A DNA stretch of 64,000 bases from Asterias amurensis (Eukaryota > Echinodermata > Asteroidea > Forcipulatida > Asteriidae): contig NC_092657.1 of assembly GCF_032118995.1 (NCBI RefSeq), positions 2,415,891 to 2,479,890 of the forward strand, read 5' to 3'. The notes beneath the pieces were generated by a model. That model ran no database searches. It saw nothing but the letters and a program-made list of their open reading frames with translations, and was not told where the DNA came from. The position numbers and the translations under genes were made by a program. This document shows, in pieces, positions 49,203-61,921 of this stretch (the first letter of the stretch is position 1; the number at the start of each line of letters is the position of its first letter).

Positions 49203-49575
49203 ATGGAAGGTACACATTTGGTAATTACTCAAAACAAATATTAACTTCAAAACTGACTTGGTAACGAACATTGGAGAGCTGTTGATAGTATAAAAAAATT
49301 GTGGGAAACGACTCCCACTGAAGTAATGTAGTTTTTGAGAAAGAGGTAACTTCTCACTAAAATAATAAAAGACTTCTAGCTAGAAGTATTTTATTTCTAT
49401 ATGAAAGCACACGAATTCGTCCAACAAGGGTGTTTTTTCTTTCATGATATTCTCATAATAACTTCGATGACCAACTGAGCCCAAATTCTCACAAGCTTGT
49501 TATTTTATACTTATGATGAAACACACCAAGTGAAAACACTGGTCTTTGACAATTACCAAACGTGTACAGTGTGTT
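49199..49575 (-). mobile_element. Diverged MITE family 1 copy abutting the family 2 element
   Basis: Shares the ordered blocks of an inverted family 1 element ('tttggtaattactcaaaa', 'gttgatagtataaaa', 'tctttgacaattaccaaa') with many substitutions. It begins where the family 2 element ends, so the two share a TTAA. Confidence 0.65.
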
Positions 49576-50875
49576 TAATTAAATAAACAAATAAATAGAT
49601 ACAGATGAAGCGTAGGTTGAACGGATAGCACGAGGTGTTGTTTATAGGGAAACTAGTTCCCGGTTAATTGAAGGACTTGACAACGATGACTTCCTGTGTC
49701 GCATGCAATTATGTCCTCTATGCAATACTATCCGGAAGCTCGCCGCGACGCGCGCACATAACAGTCTAGTCATGTACATGTCCACCTGACGGTTTTTCCG
49801 GAGCGGACAGCTTTGCATGGCGGACACAATTGCATCTGACACCGTTATCAAACACAGAGTAGTCACCCGTTGAATCCCCCACCCGCTCATGCACGTGGTC
49901 ATGCGATTATCTTGAAATCGAGATCCCGGAACTTTAAGAACTGAGATAGATGTCATTTTGAAAGATGACTACCCACGTTGTTTATTTTGTTACAATTTTT
50001 ATCTGGGAAAACTGCAATCTCCCCAAACTGAGAGTTACAAACCACAGGAAGCCATTAATATTACGTGGATTTTTCAATTGGACGTTTTGTAAGTTGACTA
50101 CCGGAACTATCTGGGAAAATCTACATGATCCGGGAGCAAATGACACAAAGATTGGAGCATCTGATCGAGACTTCAAGTTTAAACCAAATGTTCTTTTCAG
50201 AACCTCCCCAACTCAATTAGAGAGAACCATTGTGTTATTGCAAACCTTTCCATATGGAAATAATTAATACATGGATTTTTCTTTTGGACTCTACTAAAAT
50301 AAGTACCATTGAATGATCCGATCTTTCAAGGGGTCTGTATGATTCTGAAAATTTACGGCAATACAAACTACGTGGTAGGCCTACAGCAGTTTTGGGAGTT
50401 TAGACAGTACAATGTCAAATATATTTTCACTTTCGAAGTTCTACCGGTTATGGAAAAAAACATCACATGTTAATCCCCAACTATTTGAATGTAAGAAGCG
50501 TAACAGAAGTAACGCTTCTCAGATTTTGTATTCATGTTAGGGACTATTCTTCTAGGGGTTACGACCGAGCAAGTTATTGTGGAAAAGAAAGACAATAGGT
50601 GCGGCGAGGTCGTACACCACTGGGAACGAGGTTGGGTGTATTGTTTACAGTATCATTGCATTCAAGTACTATTCATTATTAATATTACCACATAGAATAT
50701 TAATAGACTATTATTATTATATTCACACAAGTATTAGGGAAAATTATGTTGTGGTTAACTGTAATTTGATATCGAAGAGACATTGTTAATTTTACATCCA
50801 GAAATAGAAGGTATGTTTTTAAACGGAATGTGCGCGTATTATACTTGTGCAACATTTTTCTGCAAACTCATCTCC
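49576..50875. other. Spacer with a locally GC-richer, CpG-containing block
   Basis: 49640-49960 is richer in CG ('cgccgcgacgcgcgcacata') than its surroundings and holds a 104-codon minus-strand open frame of unrecognised type. It could be a promoter or first exon, or an old insertion. 50180-50260 is part of the 'accccaactcaattagaga' hairpin family. No gene is called. Confidence 0.35.
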
Positions 50876-51139
50876 TTAAAGACACTGGACACTATTGGTA
50901 ACTGTCAAAGACCAGTCTTCTCACTTGGTGTATCTAAACATAATATGCAGGAAAAACAAATCTGTGAAAACGTGAGCTCAATTGGTGGTCGAAGCTGCCA
51001 GATAATAATGAAAGAAAAAACACCCTTGTCACACGAAGTTGTGTGCCTTAAGATGCTTGATTTCGTGAGGTCTCGAAATCAAAGTCAAATATTTTAGTTG
51101 AAAATTACTTCTTTCTCTAAAAACTACGTTACTTCGTTA

Positions 51140-51176
<37 letters not shown>

Positions 51177-51267
51177 AACAACAGCTCTCTGTTGCACGAG
51201 TCGTATCAAGTGATTGTTTATGCTAACAATTATTTTGAGTAATTACCTATAGTGTCTGTGCCTTTAA
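50876..51267 (+). mobile_element. MITE family 1 copy with a long poly(T) insertion
   Basis: Family 1 ends and blocks are present. The segment that normally reads 'gagggagccgtttctcacaatg' is replaced by about 36 Ts (51137-51172). Confidence 0.8.
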
Positions 51268-52345
51268 ATTGGATGCGCGTGCAGCCCTTTTTCTGAGAGT
51301 ATGGCCGACAACTCAACCCCTTTAAATTCGGATGTGGTTTACTATGAAGGCCTACACGGTTTTTTTAGAACACGAAAATCACATGCTCTAGAGTTGAGAT
51401 GTGATTTTTTTTTTAAGCAAACAATCAGGAAATTATGTGGTTAAAATCTGAAGAGGAAATTCCGGTAGTGTATTACGGGAAAACTCAATGAACCCTTAAG
51501 GACTTTCGAGTTAATTACATTAGAGATACTGTGAGGAATTATCAGCGATTCTAAAATTTATAAGCATAATTACTGATGGAATTCGAATTGAATCAAATGC
51601 AAAAATTATTTTTCATGAAAAAGGGGGGAAATGAACTGATATTGAACTGGATATCCAAAAAACAGTGACTTTATAGGATTTAAAATGTTGTTGCCAGCAG
51701 GCTTATTTTCAATAGAAATACACGACATGAATGTTTTTTTTCTCTTTTCGTTTCAAGTGAGTGTTAGTGTAGCACGTTAAATATGGGTGTCACTTGATAA
51801 TATTAGCAGGATAGCAGGCATGCAAATGAAATTCCAAGACCCTGTGCTCTTGGCTGAATACAGTAAGATTTTTTTGGAACTGTATATGAAGCGATACAAA
51901 GAAGTGTCGAAGATGAGTGAATACAAAAAAATAACCAGGCAAAGAAAATAAAGATTCTAGATTATTTAAGATTAAGGATGAGTGTGGGGAAGGTCCGAAG
52001 GAAAACAAATAAATTGTTAAATCCAGGAACCAGGCACTTTAAGTGTAACAAAGAAACAAAAACACAACTTCCCCTTTTCTTTGTCACTTCGTGTTGCGTT
52101 TTGGTGTAGTTTGAAGTAATCAATGTTTAATAGTCGAGACAAGGAAGTCTGGGACCAAGACCGACACCAGGTGCAAAGTGAGCCCGTTTGATTAACAAAT
52201 AGTAGGTTATGAGACTGATACCGAGACTAGCCACGAGACGTATAACCCGAGATGAAATGAAGGAAACTGATTATGATGAAGTGTGCAATGTCTTATACAT
52301 ACAGAACACAGTTCGAAACAACAACATTCAACATTTAAAAAAATC
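51268..52345. other. Non-coding AT-rich spacer
   Basis: No gene or element could be supported. Confidence 0.45.
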
Positions 52346-52877
52346 TTCAATGGCAATCGACACCTTTAGTAAATGTCAAAGACCATCTCACTTGGTGTAT
52401 CCCAACATTATGCAAAATAACAAATCTGTGAAGTTGGACTCACAATTGGTCATCGAAGTTGCAAGAAAATAATTAAAAAAGATAAAACACCGTTTTTTAT
52501 TGTGTGCTTTCGGATGCCTAAGGCTTCAAGCCTGAAGTATTTTATCATTTGAGCGAACAATATTACCTCTTTCTCAAAATCTACGTCACTTCATTCATAA
52601 TTTGTACTCTTTTTAAATGAGCAAGGTCTGGGAGGGCACATTTTTTTTTTTTTTTTTTTTTTTTTGGGGGGGGGGGTATTTTGTTGTTGTTTACTTTTGC
52701 CTTTCCCTAGACGACCTCTGCTTGTTATAATTGTTTTGTCCGAAGAATTGAAATATAACAGTATAAATAAATAAGTAAGGGGGTGTTTCTCGCAGTGCTT
52801 TAGACAAGCTCTCCATTGATCTATATCGATTAATTTGCTATGTTGAGAAATTACCAATAGTACTGTCCAGTTTCTGC
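52346..52877 (+). mobile_element. Heavily diverged MITE family 1 copy with insertion
   Basis: Left blocks ('cgacacctttagtaaatgtc', 'ctcacttggtgtatc') and a right end ('aattaccaatagtactgtcc') flank unrelated sequence that includes a T run followed by a G run at 52642-52677. Confidence 0.6.
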
Positions 52878-53826
52878 AACCCATGTAGATATAGTTTTAT
52901 ACAATTTATTCCCCTATTTACCTACAGCTGATGTGTTAAACAAATGAAGAGTTAGGATTTTTATCGAGAGGGTTTATATGGGGAACACAGTATACGGTTT
53001 GGGGGGAAAATCACGAAGTCGAACTAATTACTTGCGGATATAACTATTTCCAAATTGAGTAATGGATATTATTTTATGGTTAAGACAATTCCTTATGTCG
53101 TTTCCGAAGTGCAGCAAAGACTTTTTGGAAGTCATAGTTTTAATCGATAAGCGGACTTAAAGTCCCCATAATGTACCCCTCGCTCGACGCGGATGCACCT
53201 ATCAATACGGGTCTAACCATTTCCGCTTCTCTGTGAGCCAGTCACATTTTTGACATCCAAAATGGCGGACAAAAAATGCGCGTGTAAAAGTGACAGAGTT
53301 GGTGTTTGACTTTATCCCTGTGGATAAAGACAGGTGTTGGCTTTATTATTGTATACATGTACGTTGAATTTAACAGCGAATCTCCATAAACCATGAAAGC
53401 CATGTGAAAAGATGCGAGGTCATAATGGTGATTATGTACGGCTCAAAGGCAGATCTCTGTTGCCGTGTTCAATAGTGGTTCCATTTGTTGCTAAAACGAT
53501 GACGTATCGTTGTCTGATTGTGGCCAAATTAAAACTTATGCAAGAAAGTGTGGGAACTTTTTATGGCATTGATGCAATGATTTACAAAATAACGTTGATC
53601 GTGAGTTGTTGTTTCTGATTAAGTTTGTTTGTTTGGTGTCTTGTCTCATTTGCTTTGAAACCAAAACTTTGAAATATATTTAGTGGGAAGTGAAAGCAAT
53701 GTAATTGTTATCATAATCATGAATTGCATTCTGACATGCGTGAGTGGAGTGTAGGATGTCGTGGAGGCTTATAAGGCCACATAAAGAAAAACTGTTGATC
53801 GTCCTTTTTTGCGGATGGGGGAGGGA

Positions 53827-53859
<33 letters not shown>

Positions 53860-56800
53860 GACATGTCAAATCATGAAATCTAGAATAAAGAAATCATCAC
53901 AATCACTATAAAACAGAGGGTTTGTGTGTTGTTGATGTTTTCAATAGTTTTGTCAAACAAATTTAACTCGATGACAATTTCTGTAAACTTTTTCCAAAAA
54001 CTAAGCACAGTGTAGCCCAAGTAAATATTTGAAGAATTGTTCTTGCTTTGCCAACATGAATAACAATTTCTTTAAACATCTTTTCAAACCTGTACATGTT
54101 GAAAAAAATATCAGATGAAAAGGTTGTTTTTTTATGAAGAAAGAAAAATATACAAAAATGGGGTCGGGGGTTTTGAACGGTCGGGCGGGGACGATCAAAA
54201 AAAACTATGTGGTCTAATATTTGTCGATATGAAAATAATTATGTAAGGGTCTTGTGTTATCATTTATGAATTGTGATAATTTCAATAATTTAAACAACAA
54301 AATTGTGTGTGTTTATTGTATGATGTTGTTTCTATATTAATCGTTCTTTTGCTGTTGTTATTTATAAAACTGCTTCTTGATTTTGATTTTTTTTTTTTGC
54401 TTGTGTATGTTATTTTCTGGAATAGGCGCAACATTATTGAATAATTTATGATTTTTTTTATTTATACATTTTCTACTTTTTGTTTTAAAGTAATTTTAGA
54501 AGCAAATTAAATATTGTTCAAAATATTTAATAGTACCGGAACCAATATTTTCGTTAAAGTGAACAATTGTGTGTTTTTTGTATTTATAAGAAATGTACAT
54601 ACTCACGTCAGTATTTTTGCAACAAGATTACAATCTTAAATCAAATCCGTAACAATGAATTCAAAATTTTGCTTTTGCCATCGATCAATCTGGCGTTCTT
54701 AATGAACGATTAAATTGAACTTATGACTGTTTCGTTTTCAACAATATTAAAGGTACGTTCGTGTGAAGTTGAAACAAAAATAAATTTAAACTCTGATTAA
54801 ACTTCCTTTTATTTTTAGTTCATGAAGGCATAATCCAAACTATTCCCAGCGTTAAAAATTGCATTGCATAACCACATGTAATTATTATTTTTCCTCATAA
54901 ATAATATCATTTTACATTTCTTAAGTTACTTCCTCCAAATCAACGGCTGTTTCGCGTTCGTCTAGACTCCATATTGCGCAATAAAAGGAAAGAAACTAAA
55001 CTTAGATAACAAAATTTTAATGGGACAATACACTGCCTTTACATTAATTGGACGCTTTGGGCTACAAAATGCGTATACCATAATAATAATGATTAAAATA
55101 TGGGCCAACTTTCCGTATCCTGCCACCACCTTCCCACTCGTTTGTACAAAAAGGAATATCTCTTTTATGAGTAAATTAAATACTATTGTATTTCACAACG
55201 AATGACAAGTAGTGGCATGGATATACAGCAACTTTTCCAAAAATATGTTTTATAAGAAGAATACAATGATCCACACAAACATACCTCGATAAGGCGTGGT
55301 TATTCTTGAATCCGACCAACAAAATGGCGTCTGGCTCAATGCTGTCGCATGGTGATCTGGCTAGACGTACGCCCCAAACCCAAATACCCCGTCCTTCGCT
55401 AATTTGCACTGCCTCGTTCAAAAACTTAAATCCATATAAGAATAAAATTGTATAAGTTCAACAGCCTTGCTAACAGAACTCATTTAACTCTTGATTCTTT
55501 GTTATGGCCCTACTGTTGTTCATACTGAAACATACGGTTCTTTTCAGAACCACCCCAACTCATTTATATAGATTCTCATGTACATTGTGTTACCGCAAAC
55601 CTTTCCAAATCGTATTTCCACCATGCAAAGTTTCAAACCCGTACACGTAACTTGACATTCCAAATGTCTATTATGTGATTCAGCTGAACGAACAAAACCA
55701 AACTATGTTGTCCTTTAAATTGCTGACCAGTATTCCAAAACTACTTATAGGTTAGTAGTAGGCACTGTCAGATGGAATGCAAGCTATTTAGGCCTACAGT
55801 AAATAACAATAAACACAAATAAAATACAATGGTGGACCGTGTTAGCGTACGATGTAAAAAGGAACACAACACAGTTTTGAGGTTTATGTTTGTGCATGTG
55901 TGGATCATTATGTTGTACTTTAAAAAATATATTCAACAATTATTTTTATTCAACAATAATGATATTAATCTTACATCAGTTTAGATGCCCAAGCGTCCAA
56001 TACGGACAACGCAAGTTCCTTTAAACTATAAACGGAAATTTTCACTTACTTCTAAAACTTAGGAATTGTGCCAAAATAATTACTCTCACAAATTAATGAT
56101 ACAGATAATTTAAAGGAAGGGAAGAAGTTAGTGGTATTTTTCTTTTTTAAGGTAATTTTTTTTTCAAATGTTAATTCACTTACATATAAGTACAAACATT
56201 TTTTTTTTTTGATAACCTTTGGGTTTTAAATTGGCACTATTTTCTGCCGACACAATTATTATTATTTGTTATCTTTTATTTTTCTTTCTTTACTCATGGG
56301 GATACCTCTCATTGAAACTCAGCTGAGATCTCGAATTCAAGCATCTGAATGCACACAACTTGTGCGACAAGGGTGTTTTTCTTCTTCCATTATTCTCTCG
56401 AAACTTCGCGACCGACCAATTGGTTTGTTATTTTGTGCTTGTTGTGAGATACAGCAAGTGAGATGTCTAGTCTTTGACAATACCAAAGGTGTCCAGATTT
56501 CACAAAGATAGTCTTAACTTAGGACTAGTCCTAGGCAATGCTAAGAGATAGGACCAGTTCTAAGTCAGGATGAGTTACTATCTCTTAGTCCTATCTCTTA
56601 GTATTGCCTAGGACAAGTCCTAAGTTAGGACTACCTATGTGAAATCCACCCCAGTGTCTTTAAGTATGGTCAGAGCACGCTGACCGAAACATCGAGCAGT
56701 GCATTGTATTGGTGTCATTGAACACGGTCCTAAAATGATAACTTTGATTCTCTCACCGTATGACAACACCCTGGTGTCAATTTAAACACCGCAGCCTTTG

Positions 56801-57297
56801 CACTGGTCTTCTTATAAGTGTTTATATCACACAAAACAACAATAATTGTTTCAATCTTGAGTTATTTGGGGTTGAACAATGAAAATCCCTTGTGGTTTTT
56901 GTTAAAGTATTTTTGTTTTCACGCGAAATTTAATTTTGTAACGTATTTATATCTGTCTTAATTGCTTCTATTATTTTAGCGGTTTTACTGTGTAGTTAGT
57001 TGAATTTCTAAAATAAATGTCACTGTCTAATTAACGTTCCATTCCATGTCCAATGAACACAAAGCAAGGTGATCAGCCTAAGTGGGTTCGAACCACCTTC
57101 TTCAAAATAACAATAAAATACATACTTTTAAAGGGCGGGTAAAACCATGATTAATTTAATATTATGGATTTGCTTTTGTTTTAATGTTTACAGTTTCGTG
57201 AATTTAAAAGCGTTTCAGTGTAATCTCCTTTTTATAATCTATTTATATTAATTATATTTTGTACGGGTCAAAACGTGTTGAACAATTTCATCATACT
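52878..57297. other. Long intergenic stretch, repeats only
   Basis: Contents seen: T run at 53830-53858; 'ccaaaatggcggac' at about 53257-53270; a fragment of the 'aaccaccccaactca' hairpin family at about 55535-55630; part of a family 3 element at about 55838-56027; a partial inverted family 1 copy at 56300-56496; and the 'cctaagttaggacta' palindromic family at 56508-56655. A possible minus-strand exon at 55285-55416 is discussed as a finding but not called. Confidence 0.45.
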
Positions 57298-57671
57298 TTA
57301 AAGCCATTGGACCCTTTCGGTAAACAGTGTTGTCCAAGGCCCACACTTTGTGTACCACAACTTCTATATCAAATAACAAACCTGTGAAAATTTAGGCTCA
57401 ATCGGTCATCGGAGTCGGGAGAAAACAATGGAAAAACCCACCCTTGTTTCCGCGCGTTTCGCCGTGTCATGACATGTGTTTAAAATAAATCCGTAATTCT
57501 CGTTAACGAGAATTTATATTGTTTTGCTGTTTTCTCAAAAAGTAAAGCATTTCATGGAATAATATTTCAAGAGAAGTCTTTCACCATTGCCTTCTGTAAA
57601 CCTTGTAAGTTATTTGTAAATCTATGAACTTTTATTTTTTTTTCTGAACCGAAAGGGTCCAATGGCTTTAA
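57298..57671. mobile_element. MITE family 2, full-length copy
   Basis: Near-perfect ends TTAAAGCCATTGGACCCTTT and complement. The interior contains an 'attctcgttaacgagaat' palindrome (57496-57513). Confidence 0.9.
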
Positions 57672-57984
57672 TACACAAAAATAAAATGTTGTAATCTTAT
57701 TAAAGGTGATAATTTTAATTAAATAAATAAAAAGTTAATCTCTCAAAGTGCATAATCTGTATTTATTTAGTACGGTACACTTTCTCTTTAAACAATGTTG
57801 AACTATGCCATCACCATTACGCATTAAATATATCGTATACTTTCCCTGATATTGACCAAACCTCAATAATCAACCACAAAGTTATAACTATTACTTTGGC
57901 TAATAAATTCTTGATTTAAAACAAAAATTATCCGATACCCGAAAGCGGATAATCGCCATTTACATGTATCATTAAAAAAAAAAT

Positions 57985-58025
57985 CGAGAAAGACTCTGCT
58001 AGGGTCGAAACGTCAGGCCATGAAC
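57985..58025. repeat. Hairpin motif fragment
   Basis: The phrase 'gactctgctagggtcgaaac' matches the palindromic region 23796-23885. It is a dispersed repeat motif. Confidence 0.5.
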
Positions 58026-58126
58026 TTTGTTTGCAGATACAACTTTGTATACAAATACATTTTCTATAAATGTATATTGATTTGTGCTTGTTTTTGTCTT
58101 TGACGTAGGGTCGCTTGGTTTGAAAG

Positions 58127-58466
58127 TTAAAGGCAGTGGACACTATTGGTAATTGTCAAAGACTAGCCTTCACAGTTGGTGTATCTCAACATAAGCATCA
58201 AATAACAAACCTGTAAAAAATTGAGCTCAATCGGTCATCGAACTTGTGCGTTTAGATGGTTGATTTCGAGACCTCAAGTTCTAAATCTGAGGTCTTGAAA
58301 TCAAATTTGTTGAAAATTACCTCTTTCTCAAAAACTATGGCACTTCAGGGGGAGCCGTTTCTCACAATGTTTTATACCATCAACCTCTCCCCATTACTCG
58401 TCACCAAGAAAGGTTTTATGCTATTAATTATTTTGAGTAATTACCAATAGTGTCCAATGCCTTTAA
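58127..58466 (+). mobile_element. MITE family 1 copy with internal deletion
   Basis: Both ends intact; about 45 bases around the 'aataatgaaagaaaaaacac' block are missing. Confidence 0.85.
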
Positions 58467-58703
58467 GGCCACCTACACTTTTATTAGTACATTAATAATA
58501 TAGGTTTCTTTCTCTCTCTCTCTCCCTCTCTCTCTCTCCTTTTTAGGGGATATTTATTTTACAATCACTGTAATTTGGTGTGTTATAAATTATGTTGTCA
58601 TTTCCTCGTGCTAAGGTCTGTAACTGGTGTTCACACTTTTAACTTGTGTTGTTGTTTTGTGTTTTCCTTGACAATAATTTGTCGCTCTTTTCCTGGCGTT
58701 ACC

Positions 58704-59055
58704 TTAAAGCCATTGGACCCTTTCGGTTCAGAAAAAAAAAATAAAAGTTCATAGATTTACAAAAAACTTACAAGGTTTACAGAAGGCAATGGTGAAAGAC
58801 TTCTCTTGAAATATTATTCCATGAAATGCTTTACTTTTTGAGAAAACAGCAAAACAATAAATTACGGATTTATTTTAAACACATGTCATGACACGGCGAA
58901 ACGCGCGAAAACAAGGGTGGGTTTTTCCATTGTCCCGACTCCGATGACCGATTGAGCCTAAATTTTCACAGGTTTGTTATTTGATATAGAAGTTGTGGTA
59001 CACAAAGTGTGGGCCTTGGACAACACTGTTTACCGAAAGGGTCCAATGGCTTTAA
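58704..59055. mobile_element. MITE family 2, full-length inverted copy
   Basis: Opposite orientation to 57298-57671 and highly similar to it; the pair could form a large stem. The small internal palindrome is deleted here. Confidence 0.9.
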
Positions 59056-59321
59056 AGTGGTGGTCTTTACCCACTGCTGCAGCTGTATTAAGGGAAAATG
59101 TGTCCGTTCGGTAATCACTCGTAAAGTTAGTGAGAACCCTGGTATTTGACAAAATGTACATTTTCACCTGATTTGAATGCTGACTGTTTTAAATTTGATA
59201 AAATGTACATTTTTTTGTATTAACTTACTATTCAACAGATTTGAATGTTGACTGTTTTAAAAACATTCTCTTGATTGTGTATAATTATATAATCGACTTT
59301 TATTGTCAACATTTTTGTGTT

Positions 59322-59559
59322 TTAATGAGTGTTTGTAATGACTGGGAAACCCTTTTAATTTCAACTATAAACTAATCCAATCAAGTATAATTACCTAAGC
59401 TCTTGACAGTGGTGGTAATTTTCCACTTTGATTAAAAATGTTAATGAGTGTTTGTAATGACCGGGAAACCCTTTTAATTTCAACTATAAACTAATCCAAT
59501 CAAGTATAATTACCTAAGCTCTTGACAGTGGTGGTAATTTTACACTTTGATTAAAAAAT
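59322..59559 (+). repeat. Two-copy 119-bp tandem duplication upstream of the IL-17-like gene
   Basis: Copies at 59322-59440 and 59441-59559 are almost identical ('gtgtttgtaatga(c)(t/c)gggaaaccc', 'gctcttgacagtggtggtaa'). Each carries a GGGAAACCCT string close to, but one base off, the NF-kB consensus. It lies 430-670 bases before the predicted start codon of the cytokine gene. Confidence 0.85.
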
Positions 59560-59689
59560 AACCTGATTTGTTTTCCGCATCCTTGTTTGTGCGTTCCATA
59601 TCAACTTCTCCAACCGAACAGGATGACGACACATAGTTTATATTTACAAACATACAGACAGGATAGGGGAATCCCCATTGTCTTAATCT

Positions 59690-59991
59690 AATTGTATAAA
59701 TAATAAACTCTACGAGTGGTCTAATCACTCCTTTCGATTTTCAAACATCGCACCACTTCTTAAACTGGAACAAAGACAGTTAAGCACTCACCGTTACAAG
59801 ATCTACGAGAATATCATTTCTTAATTGTATTTCCATTAATTTTTGATAAAACAACTGATTCGCAAGGTAGCTTCGAGAGTAGTTTGTGTAGAATTCAAAT
59901 CAACACTTCTGAATTGTAACTGCGATTGAGGAACACCCGATTCGCTAAAATAGATTTTAAAATATTCTGTGGACGAATCCATCGAGTGAAA
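59690..59991 (+). promoter_or_regulatory. Candidate promoter and 5' UTR of the IL-17-like gene
   Basis: A TATAAA string lies at about 59695-59700 ('ttgtataaataataaactc'), roughly 295 bases before the ATG at 59992. If used, the 5' UTR would be about 265 bases. This is motif evidence only; AT-rich DNA produces such strings by chance. Confidence 0.3.
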
Positions 59992-61879
59992 ATGCCTCAT
60001 TATCTTAAGGTAAGAATAAGTTTGTGTATTATTTAGTCTGCTTGCAGTAACTGTATTTCTTTAACCCCTGTACTCAATAGGATATTTTGGTGAATCTTCA
60101 GTGGTTTATAGTTCTGCAGTAACAGTTGTCATAACTGTGTCCTACCTTTTCATAATTTTCATAATCCTCATCGCATTATATCAATGGAAGCTTATATTGG
60201 ACGCCTTTGGTATAATTGTCTTCTCACTTGGTGTATCTCAACATTGCACAAAATAACAAACCTGTGAAAGTTTGAACTCAATCGGTAGTCCAAGTTGAGA
60301 GACAATTGAAAGAAAAAACACCCTTGTCACTAGAAGTTATGTGCTTTCAGATGCTTGGTATCGGGACGTCAAAATCTAGTTCTGAGGTCTCGAAATCAAA
60401 TTCAAATATTAGTTTTAGTGGTAAATTACTTCTTTCTCGAAAACTACGTTACTGCCAGAGGGAGCCGTTCGAATCAACCCCCCCCCCCCCCCCCAGTAAT
60501 GTGTTTTATTTTAGCTTGGGAAATCACTGCAGTGCTTATATGGGTAACACCAACGACACTACAGTTTATAACATGATTTTTCTATACATTTGTTTTCCTG
60601 ATATTTTTTTCTTAATTTGAAATTGGACACGTGTGATGGGTAATGATTTATTCATCCTTAGTGATGTTTGGGTACCTTAAGGTACTCCTGTTTAACATAA
60701 AAACACAAACCGCAAACCGCAAACTGAAATAAAATTGCGGAATTCCACCATCCAGCAGAATTCACAAATCTATTAAAATTGTAAAAAAAAAAAAAAAAAG
60801 TCCTCAACAGATACAAACTTATATCGAGGAAGCTTTTACCGTACAGTTTTTGTTGTACTTTGTTACAATTGTCAAAACACGTGAATGTTATATCTGTACT
60901 TCCCTATGTCGCTCCATTTTATACTTCCTCAATCCGCCAAACAATATTTTATGTTGTCATGGCCAACGAAAAGGAAATTCCCCCAAATTAAATACGAACA
61001 AAAACAGTCATGTGCAATATTTATTTTATTGTTACAGACCGAGTCGCTAGTACTGCCTGTACTGTTTCTCATCGCTTTGCTCTCATCAGTGAATACTGCC
61101 CCAACGTTTATGCGATCAACGGCATCGAAATGCAACCGGCTCAACTGCATAACCACGGGGTCAAACGGCACGCCAGCCGGTGCAACATCCCCCGGCGACG
61201 GAGGCATGGCCGAAATCACCGAGGAAAATTTGAAACAGGAGTCTCTGATAACGGTCAAGAGAGCAGCAAGCACTGATCTTAACTTAAGCGGCAACGACCA
61301 GCTCACTGATGTCGTTTCTCTTTTAGAGAGTCCGGATAATGGAATGAAAGTGACAACTGGAGATGTTTTACTTGCGGTTTCTGATACGCAGAGTAAACGC
61401 ATCGCAAAGAGCACTACTGAGGGTGGATGCACCGCGAAGAGGAGTGCAGGGCTATCCACTACGGAAACAACGTCAGAAACAATACCTATGCGAGCAATGT
61501 GTCAGTGGGTTTACACACTGAACGTTAGCGAAACAAGGTAAGTTTGTGATATTAAAGGCAGTGAACACTACTGGTTTTGAAAGACCAGTCTTCTCACTTG
61601 GTGTATCTCAACATAGATGCATAAATAACAAACCTGTGAAAATTTCGAGCTCAATACTGGTCGTAGAAGTTGCAAGATAATAATGAAAAAACACCCTTGT
61701 CACACGAAGCTGTGTGCTTCCAGCAGGTGCTTGATTTCGAGATCTTAAATTCTAAATCTGAGGTCTCAAAATCAAATTCGTGGATTAACTACTTCTTTCT
61801 CGAAAACTACGTTACGTCAGAGGGGGCTGTTTCTCACAATATTTTATACCATCAACAGCTCTCCATTACACGTTACGAA

Positions 61880-61921
<42 letters not shown>

